Assembly (NCBI GenBank): GCA_016214755.1
Contig: JACRNX010000019.1
Coordinates: 1 to 55,539, forward strand
Reading direction: 5' to 3'
Source: Candidatus Falkowiibacteriota bacterium
GTDB lineage: Bacteria; Patescibacteriota; Patescibacteriia; UBA11705; JABHMO01
DNA length: 55,539 nucleotides
The notes beneath the pieces are model-generated. The model worked only from the letters and a program-made list of their open reading frames with translations, had not been told where the DNA came from and made no database searches. Positions 15,000-23,583 of this stretch are shown here, piece by piece. Made by a program: the position numbers and the translations under genes. Each line of letters starts with the position of its first letter. The stretch's first letter is position 1.

Positions 15000-15971
15000 T
15001 TACAACCCAACGGCGTCCTTGATTTGCTCCATCTTTTGTCCGGCGATTTTTCGCGCCCGCTCGGCGCCGTCGGATAATATTTTTTCCGCTTGATCGTCGG
15101 AGACGGCCTGGAATTTCTTTTGAATCGGCTGGGTGAATTTAACGATTTGTTCCGCTAAGTCCGACTTGAAATCAGCATAGCCCTTACCATTGAATTTTTT
15201 TTCGATTTGGCTGAAGTCCAAGCCCGTTGTCAACGAGTAAATCGTCATCAGATTAGAAATTGCCGGACGGTCAGCGCCATATTTTATTTCTGAACCAGAA
15301 TCAGTGACTGCTTTTTTTATTTTTTTACGAATTAAGTCAGCAGAGTCGGTTAGAGCGATGTAATTATATTCAGAAGCAGCGCTCTTGCTCATTTTCTTTT
15401 CCGGATTATCCAGCCCTTTGAGCCGCGCGCTGATTTTATTTATTTTCGCTTGCGGCAATTTCAAAATGTCAGCGTAAAGGTTGTTAAATTTTTGCGCGAT
15501 GGCGCGCGTCAGCTCAACGTGCTGAACCTGGTCTTCGCCAACTGGGACAAAGTCCGTATCGTAAAGCAGAATATCCGCCGCCATCAGGCAGGGGTAAGTG
15601 AATAATCCAGCATTGATATTCTCTTTATGCTGTTTGGATTTATCTTTGAATTGAGTCATTCGTTCAAGTTCAGCGATCGGCGTCACGCAATTCAAAATCC
15701 AACCCAGTTCAATGTGCTCTTGAACGTCCGATTGTCTGAAAATAATGTGTTTGTCCGGATTCAGTCCCGAGGCGAGATAAATTTTCAAAAGATTAAGCGT
15801 GTTACGCCGCAATTCTTCTGGTTTTTGATAAACAGTTAAAGCGTGCAGGTCGGCGATGAAAAAAACGCAATCAAATTTTTTTTGCAAGGCGAGCCAGTTA
15901 TGAATGGCGCCGAAATAATTGCCGAGATGGATGATGCCGGTCGGCTGGATGCCGGAGAGGATGCGTTTCAT
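15000..15971 (-). CDS. trpS: Tryptophanyl-tRNA synthetase
   Basis: 323 residues, normal for bacterial TrpRS. Class I signatures are present: the HIGH-type motif in SGIQPTGIIHLGNYFGAIHN at 6-25 and KKMSKS at about 192-197. It activates Trp and charges tRNA-Trp in the cytoplasm. Single gene; the start ATG has an A/T leader without Shine-Dalgarno site, as in other housekeeping genes here. Confidence 0.97.
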   Translation of the reverse strand: MKRILSGIQPTGIIHLGNYFGAIHNWLALQKKFDCVFFIADLHALTVYQKPEELRRNTLNLLKIYLASGLNPDKHIIFRQSDVQEHIELGWILNCVTPIAELERMTQFKDKSKQHKENINAGLFTYPCLMAADILLYDTDFVPVGEDQVQHVELTRAIAQKFNNLYADILKLPQAKINKISARLKGLDNPEKKMSKSAASEYNYIALTDSADLIRKKIKKAVTDSGSEIKYGADRPAISNLMTIYSLTTGLDFSQIEKKFNGKGYADFKSDLAEQIVKFTQPIQKKFQAVSDDQAEKILSDGAERARKIAGQKMEQIKDAVGL

Positions 15972-16019
15972 AAAATTAAAAATATAAAAAATTAAGAAAT
16001 TAAAAAATGAAAATTGCTA

Positions 16020-16265
16020 CAAATTACCCTTCGACGGGTTCGACAAGCTCACCGCAGGCAAGCTCAGGGCAAGCTTATCACTACGAATGTTACAAATAAA
16101 AACCTTTGACCATCTGTCTCAAAAATCCGTACCAGAGTGTCATGGTGAGGCTCTCAAACCACGACACTGTCACCCTTCGAGAGCCTCAGGGTGACAGAAA
16201 GAACGCAATTGTCATCCTGAGGTGCGAGTCCCGACGTAAAGTCGGGACGAGCCTCGAAGGACGTA
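16020..16265. repeat. CTTCGAG/CTCAGG palindromic repeats (family B)
   Basis: Three units: CCCTTCGACGGGTTCGACAA..GCTCAGGGCAAG at about 16027, a CACCCTTCGAGAGCC..CAGGGTGAC unit at about 16170, and a full unit at 16211-16260 whose centre is CCCGAC-GTAAA-GTCGGG. No gene in this 330-base gap. Confidence 0.8.
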
Positions 16266-16308
16266 ATCCGTATTTAAATTATAGCAAACAGCCATGAAAA
16301 CGCCAGTA

Positions 16309-16337
16309 TTGACATTTGGATTTAAGTTGATTATGCT
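16309..16337 (+). promoter_or_regulatory. Promoter of the 120-residue gene
   Basis: TTGACA (16309-16314), 17 bases, TATGCT (16332-16337), about 30 bases before an AAGGAGG-led start. Confidence 0.7.
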
Positions 16338-16372
16338 CAAATGAGCAGGTGGACCTTAACAAGGAGGAAAGC

Positions 16373-16735
16373 ATGAAAGCAAAGATTCAGGCGTCGTTGA
16401 AAAAGTTGTTTCCGTATGGGACGATTAATAAAGAGCGAGACGTTTTCAAAATTTTGAATGGGTTTTACCGCCTGGCCGTGGAATTTGAAACCGGCCCAGT
16501 GAGAGTTTATTATGGCCCTATTGTCGGCGTTGAAATTCATGAGCTCGGAGGAGTGATTAGGTTTAATGTAAAAATCCAAAATGCTTTTGGCAAGGATGGA
16601 GAGTTTGTCGCGTGCGTTGATTATGACTGGACGGATGGCGATTGCCGTGTTTATTATGAAAAAGAGAAAGGTATTTCGCGGACTGTTAAATGTTTCAAAT
16701 TCAGTGTTTTCTCTTCGGATGGCAAATTGATTTAA
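16373..16735 (+). CDS. Uncharacterised protein, 120 residues
   Basis: Start ATG 16373 behind AAGGAGG (an in-frame upstream ATG at 16349 would overlap the ribosome-binding site). Begins MKAKIQASLKKLFPYGTI; the rest is rich in alternating hydrophobic and aromatic residues (FYRLAVEFETGPVRVYYGPI, RVYYEKEKG), suggesting a small beta-rich fold. No signal peptide or membrane segment. Not recognised. A solitary unit with its own promoter and terminator. Confidence 0.7.
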   Translation: MKAKIQASLKKLFPYGTINKERDVFKILNGFYRLAVEFETGPVRVYYGPIVGVEIHELGGVIRFNVKIQNAFGKDGEFVACVDYDWTDGDCRVYYEKEKGISRTVKCFKFSVFSSDGKLI

Positions 16736-16742
16736 AAATCAC

Positions 16743-16772
16743 AGCGCCCCGACGCAACATCGGGGCGCTATT
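16743..16772 (+). terminator. Terminator hairpin
   Basis: AGCGCCCCGA (16743-16752) / TCGGGGCGCT (16760-16769) followed by ATTTAATTTG. Confidence 0.75.
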
Positions 16773-16814
16773 TAATTTGTCTAATTAAAGATGGGTTCTC
16801 CGAAATTTTTTGAA

Positions 16815-16843
16815 GTAGGGACAGGGCAGTGCTCTGTCCCTAC
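16815..16843. repeat. Family A palindrome, centre CAGGGCAGTGCTCTG
   Basis: GTAGGGA..TCCCTAC with a centre unlike the ATATAT type but again nearly self-complementary. Lies at the 3' side of rnj. Confidence 0.85.
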
Positions 16844-16861
16844 GGTCCTTTAAAATATTTT

Positions 16862-18634
16862 TTACACCTCAATCACCACCGGCAAAACCATCGGCCGGCG
16901 CTTGGTGCGTTGATACAGGAATTGACCTAAGCTGTCGCGCAATTTATTTTTAAGCTCCATCGCGTCGAAAGCAGTGTTCAGCTTTTTGCCGCAAATTTTC
17001 CGCACCAGCGTCCGCGCTTCTTCAATCAGTTTTTTGCTTTCTTTCATGTAAACGAATCCGCGCGAGATTATGTCCGGACTGCCGATCAGTTCGCCGCCGC
17101 GTTTTTTAACCGTAGCGATGATGACGAACATGCCGTCTTCGGACATCATCCGCCGGTCGCGGAGCACGATGTTGGAAACATCGCCGACGCCGAGCCCGTC
17201 CACCATGATATATTCAGTCGGCACTTTTTCTTCGGTCAAGCGGCCGGTTGTTTCTTTTTGATTATCGCCTTTGACGAATTCCATCACTTGCCCGTTCATG
17301 GCGATGAAAATGTTTTCTTTGGGAATGCCGACGCTTTCAGCCAATTCGCCGTGGATGCGGAGCATATAGTGATTGGCGGAAATGGGAATAAAATATTTCG
17401 GCATCAGCAAGCGGATAATCAGTTTTAAGTCCTCTTGCTTGGCGTGGCCGCCGGCGTGAATGTCCATCATTTGATAATGATAAACCTTCGCGCCTTGCCG
17501 GTAAAAAGTGTCTTTCAAATTTTGGATGGTCCGTTCATTTCCCGGAATGACGGAAGAAGAAAAAACAATGGAATCGCCTGGTTTGACGCTAAGGAATTTA
17601 TGCTCTCGGTTGGCGATGCGTTTCAAAACCGCGGATTTCTCGCCTTGGGCGCCGGTGCCGAGAATCACTATTTTCTCGTCCGGTAGCCGTTTAACATCGC
17701 CTTCTTCAACCAGCGTGCCGGGTTTGATTTTTAGATAACCGAGCTGACGGGCGATTTCAATATTTGCATTCATGCTGCGGCCGTCGAGATACACTTTGCG
17801 ATTATATTTTTCCGCGATGGAAATTATTTGCTGGATGCGATTGATGAGCGAGGCGAAGGTGCCGACGATAATTCGTCCCGTCGCTTGCTGAAAAATCGTT
17901 TCAATCGAACTGGTGATTTCGCCTTCGGAGATTTGATGTCCGCGGTGCTCCGCGTCCGTGCTGTCCGCCATCAGCGCGAGCACGCCGCGGCCGCCGATTT
18001 GGGCGAGACGGTTTAAATCAATCGGCTTGTCGTTAATCGGGCTCAAATCAATTTTGAAGTCGCCGGTATGCACGACCGTGCCGACCGGAGTATGTAAAAC
18101 CACGCCAAAACTGTCGGGGATGCTATGGTTGACGCGGAAAAATTCCACTTCGAATTTTCCGAGCCGCAAGCGGTCTTTATCCGGATCAACCACGCCGATT
18201 TTGAGCGGCGTTTTGTTAAATTCCTCGTGCCGTTTTTTAATCAGTCCGGCGGTGAGTTTCGCGGTTAGAACAGGCGGGTCGCCTAATTCCGGAATTAGAT
18301 GGGAAATCGCGCCGATGTGGTCGTAATGGCCGTGCGTGATAATCACGCCGCGGATGTTTTTCGCCTTGGATTTGAGATAAGTAATGTCCGGAATAATGTA
18401 ATCAATGCCCGGCATGTCTTCCTCGGGAAACTGGAGCCCCATGTCAATGATGACGATGTCGTCGCCATATTCCAAGACCGTCATGTTGCGGCCAACTTCT
18501 TCCAGCCCGCCGAGAACCATAATGCGCAAGGCGTTGGCGCTGCCGATTTTTTTGCGCTGAAAAAAGGTTCCGCGGTTAAACGTCGGCCTTGGCCGGCGCG
18601 GATAATTTGGCCGTTGTCGTTTGTGTTGAATCAT
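16862..18634 (-). CDS. rnj: Ribonuclease J
   Basis: 590 residues. A basic N-terminal tail (1-30) precedes the metallo-beta-lactamase fold with ITHGHYDHIGAI (zinc ligands HxHxDH) at about 99-110, HTGDFKID, then the beta-CASP insert with ADSTDAEHRG and HAGGHAKQEDLK (motif C region), and a C-terminal domain. RNase J is the 5'-3' exonuclease/endonuclease for mRNA decay and rRNA processing in bacteria lacking RNase E. No Shine-Dalgarno site; the upstream gap holds a word hairpin. Confidence 0.95.
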   Translation of the reverse strand: MIQHKRQRPNYPRRPRPTFNRGTFFQRKKIGSANALRIMVLGGLEEVGRNMTVLEYGDDIVIIDMGLQFPEEDMPGIDYIIPDITYLKSKAKNIRGVIITHGHYDHIGAISHLIPELGDPPVLTAKLTAGLIKKRHEEFNKTPLKIGVVDPDKDRLRLGKFEVEFFRVNHSIPDSFGVVLHTPVGTVVHTGDFKIDLSPINDKPIDLNRLAQIGGRGVLALMADSTDAEHRGHQISEGEITSSIETIFQQATGRIIVGTFASLINRIQQIISIAEKYNRKVYLDGRSMNANIEIARQLGYLKIKPGTLVEEGDVKRLPDEKIVILGTGAQGEKSAVLKRIANREHKFLSVKPGDSIVFSSSVIPGNERTIQNLKDTFYRQGAKVYHYQMMDIHAGGHAKQEDLKLIIRLLMPKYFIPISANHYMLRIHGELAESVGIPKENIFIAMNGQVMEFVKGDNQKETTGRLTEEKVPTEYIMVDGLGVGDVSNIVLRDRRMMSEDGMFVIIATVKKRGGELIGSPDIISRGFVYMKESKKLIEEARTLVRKICGKKLNTAFDAMELKNKLRDSLGQFLYQRTKRRPMVLPVVIEV

Positions 18635-18649
18635 AAGAATTAAAAATAT

Positions 18650-18808
18650 AAAAATATAAAATTATAAAAATAGAAAAATAGAAATCACCATTTTAAAATA
18701 TAATTAAGATTAGTTAGGTGGTAGGTGGTAGGTTGTAGGGTGTAGAGATTTTTTGTAATCAAAATGTTCCGAGATTCTACTCACTACCCACTACCACCTA
18801 CACCCTGC
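18650..18808. repeat. Word hairpin spacer (GTAGGTGGTAGG / CCTACCACC)
   Basis: GGTAGGTGGTAGGTTGTAGG (about 18717-18740) faces CACTACCCACTACCACCTAC (about 18779-18800) across a short core beginning GTAGAGATTTTTTG. Same architecture as the spacers at 32212 and 39671, with a different core. Lies between the solute-binding gene and rnj. Confidence 0.7.
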
Positions 18809-18810
18809 TT

Positions 18811-20688
18811 TTATTTCCACTCCCTCTTTGTTTTAATGTACCATTCATTGATTTGGTTGAAGCGGTTGGCGGGAACAATAATTTCTTTTATATTGAAGCC
18901 CTTGATTTTTTTATTTTGCGGATAAGTATAAGTGGGATTAAAAAGGAAAATCGCTGGCACGGATTCGGCGATCAGGGCCTGGAACTTTTTGTATTTTTCC
19001 GCCCGCGCCTTGTCGTCGCCGATTTTCCGCGCGTCTTCCAGCAATTTATCAACATCCGGATGGTTCAGCGAAGTGAAATTCAACCCCGGATACGTCTTTT
19101 GCGAGGAATGCCAAAATGGGAATGGATCAGGGTCATAGCCGAGAATTTGGCCATAGAGCAAGGTCTCATATTCGCGTTCATTGATAATGTTTTGCGCGGT
19201 CTCTGTATTAATTAAATTTAAATTAACTTTGGCGCCGATTTGCTGCCAGTCCTTTTGCAGTTCTTTGGCGATTTTCACGCTTTCCGGCTGATTAACCGCC
19301 GTTAAGCTGAATTCTAAATAACGGTTTTTCAGTTGGCGCACGGGATAAGGAAAGGCCTCTGTTTCAGTCAGTTTTTCTGATTTATCTTCTTCCTTTTTTT
19401 CCGGTTTGTATTCCGTCAGTTTCCAGCCGAGTTTTTCCAACTCGTTTCTCGCGTGCTCCGCGTTGAACGGGAATTTGACCGTCTCGGCGTTGTAGCCAAG
19501 CGCCCCCGGCAATATCGGGCCGTCAATGATTTGCGCTTCGGCGTTTAAAATTTCGTTCACGATTTTTTCTTTATTGACGGCGTGCGATAAAATTTTTCGC
19601 AGGGTCAAGTCCTTCAGAATCGGATTCTTGTCATAATTGAAAAACACGGCGGTGTATTGTGGCAATTGCAATAAGTTGAAATTCAAATTGCGATTGTTAA
19701 TGATGCGGCCGCGGATTTCTTTCGGCAAATAGCTCAAACCGTCAACTTTTTTGTTGTTCAGGGATTCCACCGCTTGTTCGAAATTATCGTGAAATTTAAA
19801 TGTCAGCTCTTCGATGTGCGCGACGCCGGCGTAATATTTTTCGTTCCGGACGAGCTGGTAGCTTTTAATTTTTCCGTTTTTATTTTTTAAAAACGATTGG
19901 AATTCGTACGGTCCGCTGCCGATGGGTTTTAAATTATATTCGGCTAGCATCATGTTTTCCGGCAAAATGTTTTTCCAAACGTGTTCCGGCAAAATTCCGA
20001 CCGTCAAACTTTCCAGAAACGGCGCGAACATCGTTTTTAACGTGAAGCGGATGGCGTAGTCATCAACTTTTTCCACGTTAATTCCTTGGAAATTAAAATA
20101 TAGCGGCGTTTTTGATTTATTATTGGTGACGCGGGCGAAGGTGAAGATAACGTCGTCAGCCGTCAATTTTTCACCGTCATGCCAAAGCGCGTCTTGGCGG
20201 AGGCGCAGGGTATAGGTTAATTGGTCGTTGCTGACTTCGTAGTTTTCCACCAAATTTTTTTCCAGCCCTTTGTTAGTGAATTTAAAAAGTCCGGCAAACA
20301 TCAGAGTCGTCAAATCCAAATCAACGTCATTGCCTTGGGCGTAGAGGGGATTCAAATATCGCGGTGAGCCGACTAGCGCCTCGGTGTAACTGCCGCCGTT
20401 TTTAGGCAGCAGCTCCGAATGTGTCCAATAAAAATTTATCAGAAATGAAGCGAGAGCGATGATAATTAGCCCGCTTAATATGCGGATGATTATTTTTTCG
20501 AGCGGTGAAAGCAAGAGGGCCGTCAATTTTAATTGAGGCCAAGACGGCAATCTTTTTTTCATTCGCAGTTTCCGCACCAGGTATTCGTCGTGGCTATGAA
20601 ATCGTTTTGTTTTCCGTTTCGCCAGCCGGGCTTTGATTTTTAATTGAAAAGACAAAAATTTGTCCAAAATGAATTTTAGAGAAATCAC
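18811..20688 (-). CDS. ABC transporter solute-binding protein, family 5 (peptide type)
   Basis: 625 residues. An unusual basic N-terminal extension of about 65 residues precedes an uncleaved membrane segment (about 68-90), so the protein is anchored rather than lipidated. The periplasmic-type binding domain follows: SPRYLNPLYAQGND, LRQDALWHDGEKLTADDVIF, IGSGPYEFQSF and TLRKILSHAVNKEKIVNEIL are standard for oligopeptide/nickel binding family 5. It should capture peptides outside the cell for an ABC importer; no permease or ATPase lies nearby. The start is GTG at 20688, without Shine-Dalgarno. Confidence 0.9.
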   Translation of the reverse strand: MISLKFILDKFLSFQLKIKARLAKRKTKRFHSHDEYLVRKLRMKKRLPSWPQLKLTALLLSPLEKIIIRILSGLIIIALASFLINFYWTHSELLPKNGGSYTEALVGSPRYLNPLYAQGNDVDLDLTTLMFAGLFKFTNKGLEKNLVENYEVSNDQLTYTLRLRQDALWHDGEKLTADDVIFTFARVTNNKSKTPLYFNFQGINVEKVDDYAIRFTLKTMFAPFLESLTVGILPEHVWKNILPENMMLAEYNLKPIGSGPYEFQSFLKNKNGKIKSYQLVRNEKYYAGVAHIEELTFKFHDNFEQAVESLNNKKVDGLSYLPKEIRGRIINNRNLNFNLLQLPQYTAVFFNYDKNPILKDLTLRKILSHAVNKEKIVNEILNAEAQIIDGPILPGALGYNAETVKFPFNAEHARNELEKLGWKLTEYKPEKKEEDKSEKLTETEAFPYPVRQLKNRYLEFSLTAVNQPESVKIAKELQKDWQQIGAKVNLNLINTETAQNIINEREYETLLYGQILGYDPDPFPFWHSSQKTYPGLNFTSLNHPDVDKLLEDARKIGDDKARAEKYKKFQALIAESVPAIFLFNPTYTYPQNKKIKGFNIKEIIVPANRFNQINEWYIKTKREWK

Positions 20689-20769
20689 AATTTAAATTAT
20701 CGCGTTAATATTTCGCCAAAGGGCCGTCAGGCGCGGGGCAATGCCTCCGCCAGCGCTGATGATGAGAAA

Positions 20770-20997
20770 TTAAGCCCTCACCAAGATGTTAGCCAGAGAA
20801 GAGCTTAAAAATAATATGGAGAAGATAATAGTTAAAATAAAGATGCCGCGCTCAACGCCTCGTTTGGTCCGATAGACATTGGCGATTTCACTGCCGCCAA
20901 AAATGCCGCTCAAGCCGCCGCCGCGGTTTTGCAGTAAAATTAGCGCGATTAACAACACAGCGCAAGATACTTGAATGATGGTAAAGATGTTTGCCAT
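20770..20997 (-). CDS. secG: Preprotein translocase subunit SecG
   Basis: 75 residues from ATG 20997 (an in-frame upstream ATG at 21051 adds an implausible tail). Two membrane segments flank the signature LLQNRGGGLSGIFGGSEI, then YRTKRGVERGIF. SecG is the small accessory subunit of SecYEG. Confidence 0.92.
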   Translation of the reverse strand: MANIFTIIQVSCAVLLIALILLQNRGGGLSGIFGGSEIANVYRTKRGVERGIFILTIIFSILFLSSSLANILVRA

Positions 20998-21054
20998 AGT
21001 TTTAAGTCTGATGTCAGTAGGCAGTATATCAAAGGGGAAAGGGAATGTCAATTA

Positions 21055-21200
21055 TGAGGGAGTAGGTGGTAGGTTGTAGCTTGTTAGCTTCTTAGGCAAT
21101 TTAGACGAGGTAGCTTCTTAGGTGGTAGCTTATTAGGCAACTTAGACAGGAAAAATACTAATAAGCAAAAAGCTAAGAAGCTAAGAAGCTTTTTAAGTTT
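21055..21200. repeat. Word hairpin spacer (TAGCTTCTTAGG / CTAAGAAGCT)
   Basis: TAGCTTCTTAGGCAA..TAGCTTATTAGGCAA words (21078-21145) face AGCTAAGAAGCTAAGAAGC (21172-21190) in inverse orientation. Located between secG (minus) and the DsbA-like gene (plus). Confidence 0.65.
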
Positions 21201-21238
21201 TTTCGTTTTTTGGTTTTTCTGTTTTTTTTGTTTTATGT

Positions 21239-21244
21239 TATAAT
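21239..21244 (+). promoter_or_regulatory. -10 element implying a near-leaderless dsbA-like mRNA
   Basis: TATAAT ends only ten bases before the ATG at 21255, so transcription would start within a few bases of the start codon. The -35 region is T-rich without a clear hexamer. Confidence 0.5.
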
Positions 21245-21254
21245 TAAATCACTT

Positions 21255-21983
21255 ATGCCGAAGCAGAAGATAGATTTGTTAAAAAAAACGCGGCCATGGT
21301 ACGTTGAATGGTGGGGAAAAATCATCCTCGCGTTTTTGGCGCTGTTTCTCGTTTTTTTGCCGTTTTATTTTTTCCAATTGTATAAAGTTTACAAGCAATT
21401 TAAATCCGGCGAATTTATCAGCGCGGAGGCGCTGGAAAAACAAGCGCCGTATAAAATGGCGTATTTCGTTGATTCAATGAGTCCATCTATAGGGGCGGAA
21501 GATGCGAAAATTACGATTGTCGAGTTTGGTGATTTTAATTGCTCGCGCACGAAAGAAGAAGCTGCGGTTCTAAAGCAAGTAGCCGCTGAATACAAGGATA
21601 AGATAAAAGTGTATTGGCGAAATTATCCTGTTTTCGCGGAAAGTTCCGCGGACCTGGCGCTGGCGTCAATTTGTGCGCATAAGCAAGGGATGTTTTGGCT
21701 GTTTCATGATTATTTGTTTCAGAATCAAGGCGATATCTCTGTCGAAAAGTTGAAGTCAGCGCCGACAGAGCTTGGCTTGGATAAAAAAAAGTTTGAATCA
21801 TGTCTGTCGAACCCGCTGACGCAGGCGCAAATCAAAAAAGATTATTACGCGGCGAAAGACGGCGAAGTGGCCGGCACACCGACGTTTTTTGTCAATGGAT
21901 TTAAACTCCAAGGCGCGATTCCAATCGAAACCTGGCGCGAAATAATTGATAAATTTATTCGGATCTACGAAAAAGATTTATGA
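21255..21983 (+). CDS. DsbA-family thioredoxin-like membrane protein
   Basis: 242 residues from ATG 21255. One membrane anchor at about 22-42, then a DsbA/thioredoxin domain outside: ITIVEFGDFNCSRTKEEAAV, YWRNYPVFAESSADLALASI, the helical insert, and the cis-Pro loop AGTPTFFVNGFKLQGA. The usual CxxC is CSRT (Cys 96, Thr 99), so only the first Cys remains; the protein may act as a mixed-disulfide or isomerase-like partner rather than a dithiol oxidase (inference). Its stop overlaps the start of the oxidoreductase gamma gene by four bases, so it leads that operon. Confidence 0.85.
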   Translation: MPKQKIDLLKKTRPWYVEWWGKIILAFLALFLVFLPFYFFQLYKVYKQFKSGEFISAEALEKQAPYKMAYFVDSMSPSIGAEDAKITIVEFGDFNCSRTKEEAAVLKQVAAEYKDKIKVYWRNYPVFAESSADLALASICAHKQGMFWLFHDYLFQNQGDISVEKLKSAPTELGLDKKKFESCLSNPLTQAQIKKDYYAAKDGEVAGTPTFFVNGFKLQGAIPIETWREIIDKFIRIYEKDL

Positions 21984-22537
21984 AAAAGATGATGGAAATT
22001 AGGATCCACGGACGGGGCGGCCAGGGAGCGGTGACGGCGGCGGAACTTTTGGCCATCGCCGCTTTTTGCGATGGGAAATTTTCCCAAGCGTTTCCTTCTT
22101 TCGGCGTGGAGCGGCGCGGCGCGCCGGTAATGGCGTTCTGTCGGATCGCCGAAACCCCGATTCGTCTGCGGGAGCAGATTTATTCGCCGGAATACGTGAT
22201 TATTCAGGACGCGAGTTTGGTCGTCTTCGATCCGCAAGTGCTGATTGGCATTGAGAAGTGCTACGCCGTGTTGATTAATTCGGAAAAAACGAACTGGCCG
22301 GAGATTAAAAATAAAAATATCGTTAACATACCGGCGACAAAAATCGCCATTGAAAAAATCGGCAAACCGTTTATCAATACTGCTTTAATCGGCGCGTTCG
22401 CGGGCATGACCGGGGCAGTCAGTTTAGCCGGGCTCACCCGCGCGGTAACGGAAAAATTCGGCGGCAAAGATAATAAAGTGGCAGAAAGCAACGTGGCGGC
22501 GATGGAGGAGGCGTATCGTCTGGTGAAAAAATCCTAA
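21980..22537 (+). CDS. porC: 2-oxoacid:ferredoxin oxidoreductase, gamma subunit
   Basis: 185 residues. The diagnostic IRIHGRGGQGAVTAAELLA is at 7-25, followed by QAFPSFGVERRGAPVMAFCR. This subunit belongs to the pyruvate/2-oxoacid:ferredoxin oxidoreductase complex that converts a 2-oxoacid plus CoA to acyl-CoA, CO2 and reduced ferredoxin. It is translationally coupled to the DsbA-like gene (ATGA overlap). The delta, alpha and beta genes follow at 22791, 23584 and 26694. The substrate (pyruvate versus another 2-oxoacid) is not certain. Confidence 0.92.
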   Translation: MKKMMEIRIHGRGGQGAVTAAELLAIAAFCDGKFSQAFPSFGVERRGAPVMAFCRIAETPIRLREQIYSPEYVIIQDASLVVFDPQVLIGIEKCYAVLINSEKTNWPEIKNKNIVNIPATKIAIEKIGKPFINTALIGAFAGMTGAVSLAGLTRAVTEKFGGKDNKVAESNVAAMEEAYRLVKKS

Positions 22538-22790
22538 ATTCGAGATCCTAATTTCTTGACAAATTCGAAATCCGAAATCCTAATTTCTAAACAAATCCTA
22601 AATTCTAAATTCGAAATCCTAAACAAATTCCAATTCCAAAATTATAATTTTACAAAGCATTCTATAAACTGTTTAAAATTTAGATATTGAAGAATTGAGA
22701 TTTGTTTAGAATTTCGATATTCGGATTTTTCCTAAAAATAGATATTGGAATTTAGAATTCTAAGCTATATATTTTTACTTGAATTTATTT
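22538..22790. repeat. Word hairpin spacer (AAATTCGAAATCCTAA)
   Basis: About 250 bases made of AAATTC/GAAATCC/TAATTTC words, with their inverse (GAATTTAGAATTC, GGATTT, GAATTTCGATATTC) in the second half. No gene; lies between the gamma and delta subunit genes, so it would be within an operon transcript. Confidence 0.75.
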
Positions 22791-23060
22791 ATGAAAATAA
22801 ACCTCGCCGTCTCTCCCGGCACAACCAAAGATTGCAAAACCGGCAACTGGCGCGTGTATTATCCTTTGATTGACCATGAAAAATGCATTGCCTGCGGAAC
22901 TTGCGCTCGTGTTTGTCCGGAAGGTTGTGTTTTTCCCGTCAAAGACGAGAAGTCAAAAAAAATATATTTTGAAAAAGATTTAGATTATTGCAAAGGATGC
23001 GGCATCTGCGCGGAAGAATGTCTAGTTAAGGCGATTACTATGGAATTGGAGAGAAGATAG
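22791..23060 (+). CDS. porD: 2-oxoacid:ferredoxin oxidoreductase, delta subunit (2x 4Fe-4S ferredoxin)
   Basis: 89 residues from ATG 22791. Two 4Fe-4S motifs: CIACGTCARVCPEGC at about 33-47 and CKGCGICAEECLVK at about 67-80. It carries electrons from the TPP site of the complex to external ferredoxin. The N-terminus (VSPGTTKDCKTGNWRVYYPL) is typical for PorD. Confidence 0.92.
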   Translation: MKINLAVSPGTTKDCKTGNWRVYYPLIDHEKCIACGTCARVCPEGCVFPVKDEKSKKIYFEKDLDYCKGCGICAEECLVKAITMELERR

Positions 23061-23088
23061 GTTGTAGTGAGTAGGTTGTAGTGAGTAG
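23058..23088. repeat. Left inverted word repeat of the four-helix-bundle cassette
   Basis: TAGGTTGTAGTGAGTAG written almost twice. The 18-mer GTAGTGAGTAGGTTGTAG (23064-23081) occurs in exact inverse orientation at 23514-23531. Confidence 0.85.
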
Positions 23089-23113
23089 ATTAATTGAGAA
23101 GAACATTAATAAT

Positions 23114-23488
23114 ATGGAATTTAAGAGTGCTATCAATTCATATAAAGATTTGATAGTTTGGCAAAAATCCATGGAACTGATAGCAGAAGTTTATAAATTA
23201 ACAAAGCAATATCCTCGTGAGGAGTTGTACATTTTAGCTCGCGAAACCAAACGGTCCGCCATATCCATACCGTCTAATATCGCAGAGGGAAGCCGGCGAA
23301 GCACTAAAAAAGATTACAGGCAGTTTCTATTAATGGCATATGCTTCGGATGCGGAGCTGGAGACTCAAATTGAAATTGCGAAGCGTGTTTTAAATGATTG
23401 CGTTTTGGATTTTACAAAAATTGATTCTTTATTGAAAGAAGTTATGCGAATGTTGAATAAGTTGACGCATGAATTGGAGCAATATTAA
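23114..23488 (+). CDS. Four-helix-bundle protein (23S rRNA intervening-sequence type)
   Basis: 124 residues. MEFKSAINSYKDLIVWQKSM, then REELYILARETKRSAISIPS-NIAEGSRR and DYRQFLLMAYASDAELETQI are the signature of the S23/IVP four-helix-bundle family, whose members are found in 23S rRNA intervening sequences and, as relatives, beside diversity-generating retroelements. The molecular role is unsettled. It sits between the delta and alpha genes of one operon, where it has no metabolic reason to be, and is flanked by an exact 18-bp inverted repeat, so it looks like an inserted cassette. Confidence 0.92.
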   Translation: MEFKSAINSYKDLIVWQKSMELIAEVYKLTKQYPREELYILARETKRSAISIPSNIAEGSRRSTKKDYRQFLLMAYASDAELETQIEIAKRVLNDCVLDFTKIDSLLKEVMRMLNKLTHELEQY

Positions 23489-23548
23489 AGTGAGTAGTGG
23501 TAGTCTTATATAACTACAACCTACTCACTACAAACTACCACCTAAAAT
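23489..23548. repeat. Right inverted word repeat of the four-helix-bundle cassette
   Basis: CTACAACCTACTCACTAC at 23514-23531 is the exact inverse of the left copy; further CTACCACC words follow. Confidence 0.85.
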
Positions 23549-23583
23549 TAGATTTTGCGCTTTAAACTTGTAACTTTGAGTTT

